Source: an uncultured Clostridia bacterium (GTDB lineage: Bacteria > Bacillota > Clostridia > Christensenellales > UBA1242). Taken from it: a stretch of DNA of 8,401 nucleotides. Position 1 is the first letter of the stretch; the number at the start of each line of letters is the position of its first letter. Below, one piece after another: positions 1 through 7,840 of the stretch. The stretch covers positions 1 to 8,401 of the forward strand of contig CAMEUD010000050.1 of assembly GCA_945937975.1 (NCBI GenBank), read 5' to 3'. The translations under genes and the position numbers were made by a program. The notes beneath the pieces were generated by a model, which saw only the letters and a program-made list of their open reading frames with translations, did not search any database and was not told the origin of the DNA.

Positions 1-2
1 AA

Positions 3-467
3 ACAAGATTAATAACAGACAAATCAACACAAGAAGTCAAAATGAATAGTTACATAAAAGATGGATATTTTTATACCGAAATGGGAGGAATAAAAGTAAA
101 GGAAAATTTGAATGCTCTTGAAGGTGAAGATTCAATCTTCCAAGTATTGTCAGTAATTCCTTCAAAAGAGGAAATCAATTCAATGTTAAAGCAATATGCA
201 GAAGGTGGAACACTTGATGTAAAAGTTGCACAAAGTGGTGATACAGCAAAATACCATTTAACAGTTTCAATTGATGACAAAGAAGAAGGTTATAGCGTTT
301 CGGGGGACATATATTATGTTTTTAAAAATGGTAAATTTGATGGATTGAAGATTATTCTTTCTTCAAGTGCAAGAGGAGTTTCTATAGATGCAACAATTGA
401 TATGATATCATATGATGGGACAATTGATTTTCCTTCATTTGATGAATATATTGAAACCGGAGTATAG
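3..467 (+). CDS. C-terminal part of a hypothetical exported/lipoprotein-like protein (5' end outside window)
   Basis: The frame is open from base 3, upstream of the ATG at 42, and that ATG has no convincing ribosome binding site, so this is most likely the 3' part of a longer gene whose start lies outside the window. About 155 residues are visible. The segment just after the ATG at 42 (NSYIKDGYFYTEMGGIKVK) has the 'ikDGY-Y-g-Kvk' look of Firmicutes lipoproteins with a LolA/LppX-like half-barrel. The rest alternates short polar and hydrophobic strands (YHLTVSID, YYVFKNGKFDGLKIIL) and ends in an acidic, proline-containing tail. No catalytic motif or membrane segment is visible, and the signal peptide or lipobox, if any, would be outside the window. 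It ends in TAG, 13 nt before a strong terminator. That it is coding is fairly sure; the family is only a resemblance. Confidence 0.7.
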   Translation, partial: TRLITDKSTQEVKMNSYIKDGYFYTEMGGIKVKENLNALEGEDSIFQVLSVIPSKEEINSMLKQYAEGGTLDVKVAQSGDTAKYHLTVSIDDKEEGYSVSGDIYYVFKNGKFDGLKIILSSSARGVSIDATIDMISYDGTIDFPSFDEYIETGV

Positions 468-480
468 ATTAAACAAACAT

Positions 481-513
481 AAAAAGAAAACACATTTGTG
501 TTTTCTTTTTTTT
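481..513 (+). terminator. Rho-independent terminator of the upstream lipoprotein-like gene
   Basis: A perfect 13-bp stem pairs 481-493 with 498-510 around a 4-nt loop (ATTT). The T run spans 506-513. It begins 13 nt after the TAG at 465-467 and separates this gene from the rnr promoter. Confidence 0.9.
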
Positions 514-517
514 CATA

Positions 518-546
518 TTGCAAACATACCCAAATTGTGTTATTAT
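518..546 (+). promoter_or_regulatory. SigA-type promoter of rnr
   Basis: A -35 box TTGCAA (518-523) and a -10 box TATTAT (541-546) are separated by exactly 17 nt. Transcription should start around 553, leaving a leader of about 19 nt that contains the ribosome binding site. The -35 box coincides with a TTG that would otherwise look like an upstream start codon of the same frame, which argues against that start. Confidence 0.75.
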
Positions 547-560
547 TTTAGTGAAAACAA

Positions 561-566
561 AAGGGG
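561..566 (+). promoter_or_regulatory. Ribosome binding site deciding the rnr start
   Basis: The purine run AAGGGG lies 5 nt before the ATG at 572. It selects this ATG over the in-frame TTG at 518 and GTG at 551, neither of which has such a site. Confidence 0.75.
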
Positions 567-571
567 AATTT

Positions 572-2599
572 ATGAATAAACAAAAGTTTGGTCAAGAAGT
601 CTTACTAGCGATTTATAAAAATGGTGGGTTTGGCAAGAATGTTGATGACGTTGCAGATATTGTTGCAAACACTCTTGATATATCTTTTGAAAAAGCAAGA
701 AGTGCAATTTTTACTTTAAAATCAAAAAAGGGTATTTATATAAGTAACAATATTGTTTCTGAAAATAAAGCAGTTACAGAAAAATTAAAGAAATTGAATT
801 TACTTGCCACAAAGGTAAACAAAGTTAATAATATAGCACTAACTCCAAAAACAGCATATAAAGATGGAGATTTGGTTCTTGGAAAAATAGTAAAAGACAA
901 ACAAGGTTTTTATGTTGTTGAACCATATAAAGACAAAATAAACAAATTTATAATTGCCCAAACTAATGTAGAAGATAGCATTAACAAAACTTGTTTAATT
1001 CGTATTGATGATATCAAAAAGCAAATAGTGTCAGTTGTAAATGTTTTTGGATTTTCAAATGACCCAATTTCTGAAAATATTGCTATTGCTTCAAAATATG
1101 GATTTAGCACAGAGTTTCCAAAAGAAGTTATAGATGAAGCAAACAGAGTATCTCAAGTTGTAACAGAAGAACAAAAACAAGGCAGAGTTGACTATCAAAA
1201 TTTAGATTTTGTAACTATCGACCCCGTTGGTTGCAAAGATAAAGATGATGCTATTTTTGATGTAATGACGGACAAAGGACTTAGATGCTATGTTGCGATT
1301 GCTGATGTTAGTGCTGTTGTAGACATCGGTTCAAATTTGGATAAAGAAGCATTTAGGCGTGGGAATAGTGCATATCTTGGTGGTGGAGTTTATCCAATGT
1401 TTCCACCTGTCCTTTCAAATGGTATTTGTTCGCTTGATGAAAATAACCCAAGACTTGCAGTTGTTGCAAGTGCAATAGTGAACAGTGATGGCTCATTCTT
1501 TGATGAAAAAATTGAACTTGCTGTTATCAATGTCAAAAAATCATATTCATATGCCGAAGCAGAAAAAACACATTTGTGTCAAGATGGTGAAGATGTTAAA
1601 AATGCAACAACAAAACAACAACTTGACTTATTATATAAAAATACACAAATACTTCAAAAAAGATATAAAAATATATTAAAGATTGACAGTCATGAACCTG
1701 AATATAGATTTAGTGAAGATAGAACAAGTGTTGAAGATATAAAGTTATCAAATGAAGAATATTCACATTTGGTTGTTGAAACAAGAATGATACTTGCAAA
1801 CGAAATTGTTGCAAAATTCTTTAAAGATAGGGGAATTGTTGGTGTTTTTAGAACTCACAAAAAAAGTGAAGATGAAAAATTTGAAACATTAAAAAATAGT
1901 TTGCATAATTATGGAATTGAATATAATCTTGAAAACACACCAGAGAGTTTTTATAATTTGCTTGAACTTGTAAAATTAGATCCTTCAAGAGATTTGTTAA
2001 TGGTTGAAATTGCAAAGTCGCTTTCAAAAGCAAAATATATGGCAACAAATAATGAAACAGCACACTTTGGACTTTCAATAAATAATAGTGGTGGGTACAT
2101 ACATTTTACTTCTCCAATAAGAAGATATGCAGATTTTAAAACTCATCAGTTAATAAAACAAATATTAGAATATGGAAATGTTTTGCAAGAGAATAAACAA
2201 CAACTTGCAAGTATTTGTGAACATTTGAATGACCAAGAGAAAAAGTCAGATATGGCAGAAAGTGAAAGCGATAAATATCTTGCTTGCCTTTGGGCAAAAA
2301 AACATATTTGTGAAAAACAATCTGGTTACATATTTAGCATAAAAAATGGTTGTGTAACAATTTTGCATAAGAATGGAACTGTAAAAGTGTTGATGTTGTT
2401 ATCCGAGTTACCTAATGCTCAAAATAAACCTTACAAGGAAAGTAAAGATAAAATGTCTGTTTTTAATGGAGAAACAAAATATTCCATTGGCGATAAAATT
2501 GATTTTTATTTTGGTAATATTGACCTTGAATCAAGACTTATTATGGGAGTTGTTGATAAAGAAAAAATAAATGAAAAAAATAATAATTTGGAAAAATAA
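572..2599 (+). CDS. rnr: RNase R, 3'-5' exoribonuclease (RNB family)
   Basis: This is a cytoplasmic hydrolytic exoribonuclease that degrades structured RNA from the 3' end and works in RNA turnover and quality control. The 675 residues show an N-terminal winged-helix-like region (about 1-65), an OB/cold-shock-like region (about 96-165), the RNB catalytic domain (about 205-545) and a C-terminal degenerate S1 domain (about 584-665). All four Mg2+-binding aspartates are present in TIDPVGCKDKDDAI: D217, D223, D225 and D226. Further signatures are YPMFPPVLSNGICSL, the HFGL motif at H498 and HFTSPIRRYAD at 511-521. The protein is on the short side for RNase R and lacks the basic lysine-rich tail, ending in NEKNNNLEK. 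Lysine at 224 in the D-x-DD motif replaces the usual hydrophobic residue. It has its own promoter and terminator, so it looks monocistronic; secG and smpB, frequent neighbours in other Firmicutes, are not next to it here. RNase R rather than RNase II is favoured by the N-terminal helix-turn-helix. Confidence 0.95.
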   Translation: MNKQKFGQEVLLAIYKNGGFGKNVDDVADIVANTLDISFEKARSAIFTLKSKKGIYISNNIVSENKAVTEKLKKLNLLATKVNKVNNIALTPKTAYKDGDLVLGKIVKDKQGFYVVEPYKDKINKFIIAQTNVEDSINKTCLIRIDDIKKQIVSVVNVFGFSNDPISENIAIASKYGFSTEFPKEVIDEANRVSQVVTEEQKQGRVDYQNLDFVTIDPVGCKDKDDAIFDVMTDKGLRCYVAIADVSAVVDIGSNLDKEAFRRGNSAYLGGGVYPMFPPVLSNGICSLDENNPRLAVVASAIVNSDGSFFDEKIELAVINVKKSYSYAEAEKTHLCQDGEDVKNATTKQQLDLLYKNTQILQKRYKNILKIDSHEPEYRFSEDRTSVEDIKLSNEEYSHLVVETRMILANEIVAKFFKDRGIVGVFRTHKKSEDEKFETLKNSLHNYGIEYNLENTPESFYNLLELVKLDPSRDLLMVEIAKSLSKAKYMATNNETAHFGLSINNSGGYIHFTSPIRRYADFKTHQLIKQILEYGNVLQENKQQLASICEHLNDQEKKSDMAESESDKYLACLWAKKHICEKQSGYIFSIKNGCVTILHKNGTVKVLMLLSELPNAQNKPYKESKDKMSVFNGETKYSIGDKIDFYFGNIDLESRLIMGVVDKEKINEKNNNLEK

Positions 2600-2630
2600 A
2601 ACGAATTATTAATAATACAAAAAAATATTA

Positions 2631-2669
2631 AAAAAGTCTCAAAAATATATTGAGATTTTTTATTTTTTT
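2631..2669 (+). terminator. Terminator downstream of rnr
   Basis: The core stem TCTCAA (2637-2642) pairs with TTGAGA (2650-2655) around a 7-nt loop. It is extended outward by a G-U pair and five A-T pairs to 2631/2661. T runs follow at 2656-2661 and 2663-2669. The stem is mostly A-T, so some read-through into the next gene is possible. Confidence 0.8.
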
Positions 2670-2693
2670 ATGTAATATATTAACGAATTAAAT

Positions 2694-4682
2694 ATGAAAA
2701 ATAAAATAATAAAAATAATTGGATATTGTTGTGTAATTCTGGCAATTTTTGTTGGAATTTTTTATACTTTAAAAACAAATGATTTTAATGGAAGAATAAT
2801 TGAAAATCAATTACAAATATTAATAGATTTATATAACAGTGAAGAAACTTTATCTTTTGAAAATCATCTAAAAAATACAACTTATCAAAATGTTGTAAAA
2901 AATGACAACATATATATGATGCAATATAAAGGGTATAATGTTGAAATAGTTGATAATAAAATTACCAAGTTTGAAAAAATTGCAGATGAAAAATTTGACC
3001 AAATTTTTGATAGTGTTCAAACTATGCAAAACGCTGATTTAAAAGTTAATGAATTTGCAAAAACTCAAAGCTACCACAATGCCAAAAACTTGGGTGGTGC
3101 AAAATATGTAATTGTTGAAAATCTTGGTAATGATAGCGATTATATAGAATTAAAGAATGGATTATATGCAAAGTTAGTAATAGAGAACAAAACCATTAGC
3201 ATAGATACTTTGGGAGCAGATAATAAAGGGAAAGAAGATAATGCAAAAATTATTGAAAAAGCAATATCATTATGTGATGGAGAAAATATCACAGCCATAA
3301 GTTTTTCAAAAGGCACTTATTTGTGTGATAGTCCTATTTTTGTGTCAAATAAAAATAACATAACCTTTTTAGGTAACAACGCTTGCATTGATGTGAGAAA
3401 TAGTTTTAACGATGAAACTTACAGAGAGTTTTTCTTTAATATATATGGTTCTACAAATATTTTGATAAATAACCTAACAATAAAATATTCTTTTGATAAA
3501 GTTATGAATGGAATAAAAACTCAAATCAATATTCATACAAGTAGTTTTGTTGAGTTCTTTAATGATAATTTTATAATAACCGAAAATAAAGCAAGATTTA
3601 ACAGTGAAAATGTTGCTTGTGAATATACCAATGTTGACTGTTATTCACATTGGAAAAATGTGATAATAAATGAATGTAGTTTGGAAAATTTGTCCGATAG
3701 TGAAGCTGGTGGTTCACTTTGGATAAGAGATTTATATGGACTTGGAAGTCAAGATATAAAAGTTTTTAACTCAAAATTCCACAAAATTGCTCACGATGAA
3801 ACTATTGCCGTTTTTATGGGAAGCATTGAAAATGTTTTAATAAAAAATAACAAATTTAATGTTGAAGATAGTGGACTTAGTTCAAGTGTTATGAATTTTA
3901 CTTTTGGAAGTAAGTCAAGCAAAGTTGCCAAAAATATTACATTTGAAAACAACGAAATTGATATGTGCTCAACAGGTGGACTTATTTGGTCAACAAATGC
4001 AACAAATTTAGTAATAAAAAATAATAAAATAAACAGCACAATCAGTTCAAAAACAAGTGGTAATTTTAGAATGTTTGAGTCAGAGTATTATGGTGATAAT
4101 GAAATAACAAAAATTGAAACAATCGAAAACAATAAAATAAAACTCAACACAAACTTGCAAGGAAATTCACATCAAATCTCAATTTTTAGCAGAATAAAGA
4201 ATGTAAAAAATAACACTATCATATCAAATACAAAATTGACAAATTGCTTTATTGGGTGCGATGATGTGCAAGATAATCATGTAAAACTATTTGAAGAATG
4301 TGAGTTTTTGGTGTATAATGCAACCTGTTATTTTATAAACAACACTGTGGAACTTTATAAAAAGATAGGTTCAATGTTTAGGTGGTATGGTATTTCACTT
4401 AAAAATGACATTACTTGCAAAAACAATAATATTCAATATAAATATTTGGAAAATGATGATGAAAGCAGTTGCATTATAATGTTAAATGATAGTTATATGA
4501 ATAATTTTGTAATCAATTTTAACAATAACATAATAAATGCCGAACAAACTTCAACAAAAACAAGACAAGTTTTTGTATGCCCACAAGATGAACAGGAACA
4601 AAAATTTTATTACAAAGAAAACAGTGTTACTGGTTATAGTGAAAATCATTATATAAAAAATACAAATTTGGTAACAGAATAG
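2694..4682 (+). CDS. Membrane-anchored right-handed parallel beta-helix protein (pectate lyase 3-like), first paralogue
   Basis: The 662 residues begin with a short lysine-rich stretch and one hydrophobic segment (about 5-24) with no AxA cleavage site or lipobox, so it is probably a signal anchor holding the rest outside the cell. A linker domain ends in the family pattern GGAKYVI (134-140) and LKNGLYAKLVIE (153-164). The start of a pectate-lyase-3 beta-helix follows: IDTLGADNKGKEDNAKIIEKAI (a divergent form of 'fGAkgDGvtDnt-ai-kAi') and SFSKGTYL (203-210). From about 250 to the end at least ten rungs recur as 'N-h-h-x-NN-x-I', for example IENVLIKNNKFN, AKNITFENNEID and NLVIKNNKIN. The conserved block shared with the third operon gene spans about 319-385, with AGG 338-340, RDLY 345-348 and HDETIAVF 367-374. 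Such folds usually bind or cleave polysaccharides, but no proven catalytic residues are identifiable. There are 14 cysteines outside the anchor, which is unusual for an exported protein. No Shine-Dalgarno precedes the ATG, and a stop at 2673 bars a longer start. The fold is fairly certain; the substrate is unknown. Confidence 0.85.
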   Translation: MKNKIIKIIGYCCVILAIFVGIFYTLKTNDFNGRIIENQLQILIDLYNSEETLSFENHLKNTTYQNVVKNDNIYMMQYKGYNVEIVDNKITKFEKIADEKFDQIFDSVQTMQNADLKVNEFAKTQSYHNAKNLGGAKYVIVENLGNDSDYIELKNGLYAKLVIENKTISIDTLGADNKGKEDNAKIIEKAISLCDGENITAISFSKGTYLCDSPIFVSNKNNITFLGNNACIDVRNSFNDETYREFFFNIYGSTNILINNLTIKYSFDKVMNGIKTQINIHTSSFVEFFNDNFIITENKARFNSENVACEYTNVDCYSHWKNVIINECSLENLSDSEAGGSLWIRDLYGLGSQDIKVFNSKFHKIAHDETIAVFMGSIENVLIKNNKFNVEDSGLSSSVMNFTFGSKSSKVAKNITFENNEIDMCSTGGLIWSTNATNLVIKNNKINSTISSKTSGNFRMFESEYYGDNEITKIETIENNKIKLNTNLQGNSHQISIFSRIKNVKNNTIISNTKLTNCFIGCDDVQDNHVKLFEECEFLVYNATCYFINNTVELYKKIGSMFRWYGISLKNDITCKNNNIQYKYLENDDESSCIIMLNDSYMNNFVINFNNNIINAEQTSTKTRQVFVCPQDEQEQKFYYKENSVTGYSENHYIKNTNLVTE

Positions 4683-4685
4683 GAG
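4681..4685 (+). promoter_or_regulatory. Shine-Dalgarno of the antiporter, overlapping the upstream stop
   Basis: AGGAG lies 6 nt before the ATG at 4692 and shares its first two bases with the TAG stop (4680-4682) of the preceding beta-helix gene. This arrangement allows ribosomes ending the first gene to re-initiate on the second, and shows that the two are co-transcribed. Confidence 0.85.
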
Positions 4686-4691
4686 AAATAA

Positions 4692-5708
4692 ATGGATATA
4701 TTTTTAAATATTTTATTTTTAATTATTGGAATGGTGCTTTTAATATATGGGGCAGACTTTTTTGTTTCGGGAGCAAGTGCAGTTGCAAAAAAACTAAAAG
4801 TTCCATCAATAATAATTGGACTTACAATCGTTGCAATAGGTACAAGTTTGCCTGAACTTGCAGTAAGTTTGGCAAGCGCAATAAAAGGGAATATGGATTT
4901 GTCGGCTGGTAATGTTGTTGGTTCAAATCTTATGAATATACTTTTGATTTTGGGTATTGTTGCAGTTTACAAGCCCAATCAAATTGAAAAATCAAGCAAA
5001 AAATTTGACTTACCATTTATGCTTGTGGTTGCTGGACTTTTTCTATTATTTTCGGCAGATACAATATTAAATGGCGCAAATGAAAATATTTTATCAAGAA
5101 GCGAATGTATTGTGCTTTTCTGTTTATTTATATTTTACACAGTTATGCAAGTTATTTTTGCAAAAAGAAACAATCAAAGCATTGACTATAAAGAAACATC
5201 AAATGTCGAACAAAAATTAGAAACTGAAAAACCAAAAGAAGAAAAAGAACTAAAAGTTTGGCAAATTATGGTTTACCTTATTGGTGGACTTGGTGCAGTT
5301 GTGTTTGGTGGAGAATGTGTTTCTTCAACTGCTCAATTCTTGGCAATAAAGGCAGGTATGAGTGAAGCACTTGTTGGACTTACTATTGTTGCAATGGGTA
5401 CAAGTTTACCAGAACTTGCAACATCTGTTATTGCTGCCAAAAAGGGTGATACAGGTCTTGCTCTTGGAAATGTAATAGGCTCAAACATTGCAAATATTGT
5501 TTTGATATTGGGTGGTGTAGGACTTATTGGTAATATTCCAATTTCAACAGTTATTTTAACAGATACTCTTATTCTTTTTGTATTTACTGCAATATTTTTA
5601 TCTATGTGTTACACAAAAAGCAAAATCGAAAGATGGGAAGGTGTGATTCTTCTTGTGATGTATCTTAGTTATCTTGCATTTGCCATTGTAAGAAATTATT
5701 GTTTTTAA
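4692..5708 (+). CDS. Sodium/calcium antiporter, CaCA family
   Basis: This integral membrane exchanger most likely exports Ca2+ in return for Na+ (YrbG / archaeal NCX-like group). Its 338 residues contain two homologous halves of about five membrane segments each. Alpha repeat 1 has YGADFFVSGA (19-28), GTSLPEL (50-56) and GNVVGSN (73-79). Alpha repeat 2 has FGGECVSSTA (205-214), GTSLPEL (236-242) and GNVIGSN (259-265). The two glutamates E55 and E241 correspond to the cation-coordinating pair known from NCX structures. A charged loop of about 30 residues (about 159-188, rich in K and E) joins the halves. Length is normal for the family and all key residues are intact. It sits 9 nt after the first beta-helix gene and 14 nt before the second, so it belongs to the same transcript. 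Direction of transport and ion preference cannot be fixed from sequence: bacterial members can carry Ca2+ or related cations, and K+ dependence is open. Confidence 0.95.
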   Translation: MDIFLNILFLIIGMVLLIYGADFFVSGASAVAKKLKVPSIIIGLTIVAIGTSLPELAVSLASAIKGNMDLSAGNVVGSNLMNILLILGIVAVYKPNQIEKSSKKFDLPFMLVVAGLFLLFSADTILNGANENILSRSECIVLFCLFIFYTVMQVIFAKRNNQSIDYKETSNVEQKLETEKPKEEKELKVWQIMVYLIGGLGAVVFGGECVSSTAQFLAIKAGMSEALVGLTIVAMGTSLPELATSVIAAKKGDTGLALGNVIGSNIANIVLILGGVGLIGNIPISTVILTDTLILFVFTAIFLSMCYTKSKIERWEGVILLVMYLSYLAFAIVRNYCF

Positions 5709-5722
5709 AAGAATGGTAGCAA

Positions 5723-7747
5723 ATGAAAAAATATAATAAAAAACAAATAATACTAGTTGTATTATCAATTTTTGCAGTAGCTTTGTGTATAATTTTACAT
5801 TGTGTTTTTGGAATAATAATTCCACACAATATACAAAATGAAGTTGAAAATGCTATTGAGCAAACAAAAAGTTACATAGAAGAAAAAGAATTAGATAATT
5901 CAACTTTTACAAATATTTTTCAATCTTTTTTAAAAAAAGCTTTAATCTATAACACTCAAAATAATGAATATTTGGTATTGTATAAAGATAAAAAATATAC
6001 ATACAAAGATAATAAATTAAGTGTGTCAAACCAAGATATAGTAATTTATGATAATCTTGAAGAAGCACTTAATGCTGGTAATTCATTAAATTCTGTAATT
6101 TTTACAAAAGGGTTTTATTCTCCGTTTGATAACGGAAATTCTTGCTATGTTGTTGATGAATATGTTGAAAACAAAGATGAAATATATTTTTCAAATGAAC
6201 TAAAGACTTTTTCTCTCAAATTTGTAACTTTTGATTTTATTATCAATATTTACCAAATGGGATATAGAGCTGATGAAAATATAGACACTTATGTTAATAA
6301 ATTTACAAGTGATTTAAAATATAATTCAATATTTTTAACACAGGGAACATACAAAATCACTAATAACTTTGATATTAATGTTTCAAATAAAAATTATTTT
6401 GCAAAAGATGTTAAACTTTTCGCTGATGATACCTATGCTCCAACAGGTTGGAATAATGGTTGTTTGTTTAATGTATACAATAATATTAGCAATATCAAAA
6501 TCAATGGCATATCTCTTGATGTTATAACAAACAAAAAACTTGATGACCCAATACTAGGTTTATTATCGGCAAGAGATGTTGATAGACTTATTATGAATAA
6601 CTGCTCTTTTTATTTATCGAAAGAAGCACATATTTATAGTTCTTCTGGAATAATAGATTTATTTACTGGTTGGAACAATGTTGTTGTAAAAAATTGTAAG
6701 TTAGAAAATCATTCATCAACAGTTGCTGGTGGTGGAATTGGTGTAAGAGATATTTATCAAAAAAGGTGTTACAATGCACTGTTTGAAAATAACTATCTCT
6801 ATTCAAATTGCAGAGATGAAGTTATTGCAATTTTTAGTGGTTCTGATACAAGCTTGGGGTATAGCGATGATGGTAGTGGTTATATAGAAAATGTTGTTTT
6901 CAAAAACAATACAATTATTGGTGGAGAACAAAATTTAGAAAATACCAAAACTCCAAGAGTTGTTGGTATAACCGTAGGTTATCAAAAATCTCCTGTCAAA
7001 GATATATCATTTATTGATAATGAAATTCAAATGTATTCTGCCAATTATTTTTTACTTTATGGAAAGGCTGATACAGTAAAATTCCAAAACAATAATATTA
7101 AAATTGATGCAAGTTATACTAATAGACTTTATAAGATAATTTGTCATAATTCAAATGCTGATGAAGGATTTAATATTTTATTTAAGTCAAATAATGTTGA
7201 AATGATTAACTCATCGGTGTTAAATACCATTGCAGAAACTGGCGATGAATTGGAATTTTCAAATAATGTTTTGAAAGGTGAAAAAGTATATCGTTTGTTC
7301 GACTCTTTGGCATTATTTAATGCAAATACCATACAATTTAACTCTATTTCAGAGTGTGTTTATAGATGCTTAAAACAATCAATAAATAACATAATTACAA
7401 CAAATTCAATTAATGTTGTTTATGAATTTTATAATCTCAATATTTCAAATAATATAGAGATATTGGGTGATAAGATTGAAACAGAAGAAATATCTCGTAA
7501 TTTTATGATGTTTAATGGTACTAATATTTATTTTAACAATCATACATTGACTTTTAAAAACTTTATATTTAATACAAAACGAGTTTTGGAAGAAAAATAT
7601 TATTATTTGGCATATGGTACAGATGCAATTCAAGATAGTGGAATAATAAATTTTGTTAACTCAAATATTTCTGTTTATGAAAATATAGGACATAATACAA
7701 TAGAGAAAAACAATAACAAAGTAATAGTAAATTTTATAAATAATTAA
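5723..7747 (+). CDS. Membrane-anchored right-handed parallel beta-helix protein, second paralogue
   Basis: The 674 residues have a basic N-terminus (MKKYNKKQ), one long hydrophobic segment (about 9-33, no lipobox) and a short amphipathic, coiled-coil-like stretch (about 37-57), consistent with an N-terminally anchored external protein. The linker domain carries the known pattern of this architecture, FTKGFYSPFDNGNSCYVV (127-144, compare 'TkGyyspgDGGga-Y-I'). The beta-helix entry is degenerate (GYRADENIDTYV 180-191, LTQGTY 205-210). Rungs run from about 255 to the C-terminus, for example YIENVVFKNNTI, VKDISFIDNEI and ADTVKFQNNNI. The block shared with the first operon gene is at about 316-395: W317-NNVVVKNC, KLENHS, AGGGIGVRDIY (335-345), RDEVIAIF (364-371), then SGS. 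Compared with the paralogue it has an extra 13-residue loop (about 375-387, TSLGYSDDGSG). There are 9 cysteines outside the anchor. The start follows the antiporter stop by 14 nt and has only a weak site (GGTAG), so translation may depend on coupling. The substrate is unknown. Confidence 0.85.
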   Translation: MKKYNKKQIILVVLSIFAVALCIILHCVFGIIIPHNIQNEVENAIEQTKSYIEEKELDNSTFTNIFQSFLKKALIYNTQNNEYLVLYKDKKYTYKDNKLSVSNQDIVIYDNLEEALNAGNSLNSVIFTKGFYSPFDNGNSCYVVDEYVENKDEIYFSNELKTFSLKFVTFDFIINIYQMGYRADENIDTYVNKFTSDLKYNSIFLTQGTYKITNNFDINVSNKNYFAKDVKLFADDTYAPTGWNNGCLFNVYNNISNIKINGISLDVITNKKLDDPILGLLSARDVDRLIMNNCSFYLSKEAHIYSSSGIIDLFTGWNNVVVKNCKLENHSSTVAGGGIGVRDIYQKRCYNALFENNYLYSNCRDEVIAIFSGSDTSLGYSDDGSGYIENVVFKNNTIIGGEQNLENTKTPRVVGITVGYQKSPVKDISFIDNEIQMYSANYFLLYGKADTVKFQNNNIKIDASYTNRLYKIICHNSNADEGFNILFKSNNVEMINSSVLNTIAETGDELEFSNNVLKGEKVYRLFDSLALFNANTIQFNSISECVYRCLKQSINNIITTNSINVVYEFYNLNISNNIEILGDKIETEEISRNFMMFNGTNIYFNNHTLTFKNFIFNTKRVLEEKYYYLAYGTDAIQDSGIINFVNSNISVYENIGHNTIEKNNNKVIVNFINN

Positions 7748-7778
7748 AAATAGCAAGATAAAAACTCTTGCTATTTTT
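7746..7778 (+). terminator. Terminator closing the beta-helix/antiporter operon
   Basis: TAGCAAGA (7751-7758) pairs with TCTTGCTA (7766-7773), extended by AAAAA (7746-7750) with TTTTT (7774-7778), giving a 13-bp stem and a 7-nt loop. The first stem bases overlap the TAA stop at 7745-7747. The A run on the left arm could also let it act on the - strand as a second stop for the convergent gene. Confidence 0.9.
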
Positions 7779-7811
7779 ATATGTATTGCTTTGCCACTCT
7801 TATAGATATTC

Positions 7812-7840
7812 AAAAATTTGACACAGTTTTTTACAAAAAA
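7812..7840. repeat. Partial copy of an AT-rich dispersed repeat
   Basis: The first 21 bases (five A, TTTGACACAG, six T) are followed by one variable base and CAAAAAA. The same arrangement occurs in the larger element at 8262-8335, there as one unit plus extra 12-bp units. Here it occurs once, immediately before and partly overlapping the - strand terminator, without the CCCTTA/TAAGGG outer arms. Confidence 0.6.

Noticed and set aside
518..571. N-terminal extension of rnr from a TTG start at 518
   Set aside because: The TTG is the first half of a consensus -35 box with a -10 box 17 nt on. The ATG at 572 has AAGGGG at proper spacing, and the extension (QTYPNCVIILVKTKGEF) matches nothing in RNase R.
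1848..2078. - strand frames inside rnr and the beta-helix genes
   Set aside because: These are shadows of well-supported genes on the other strand, with no ribosome binding sites and low-complexity products.
2694..2770. Lipoprotein signal peptide in the beta-helix proteins (cysteines in the hydrophobic segment)
   Set aside because: The residues before the cysteines (IIGYCC, AVALC) do not fit the L-(A/S/T/V)-(G/A/S)-C lipobox; an uncleaved signal anchor fits better.
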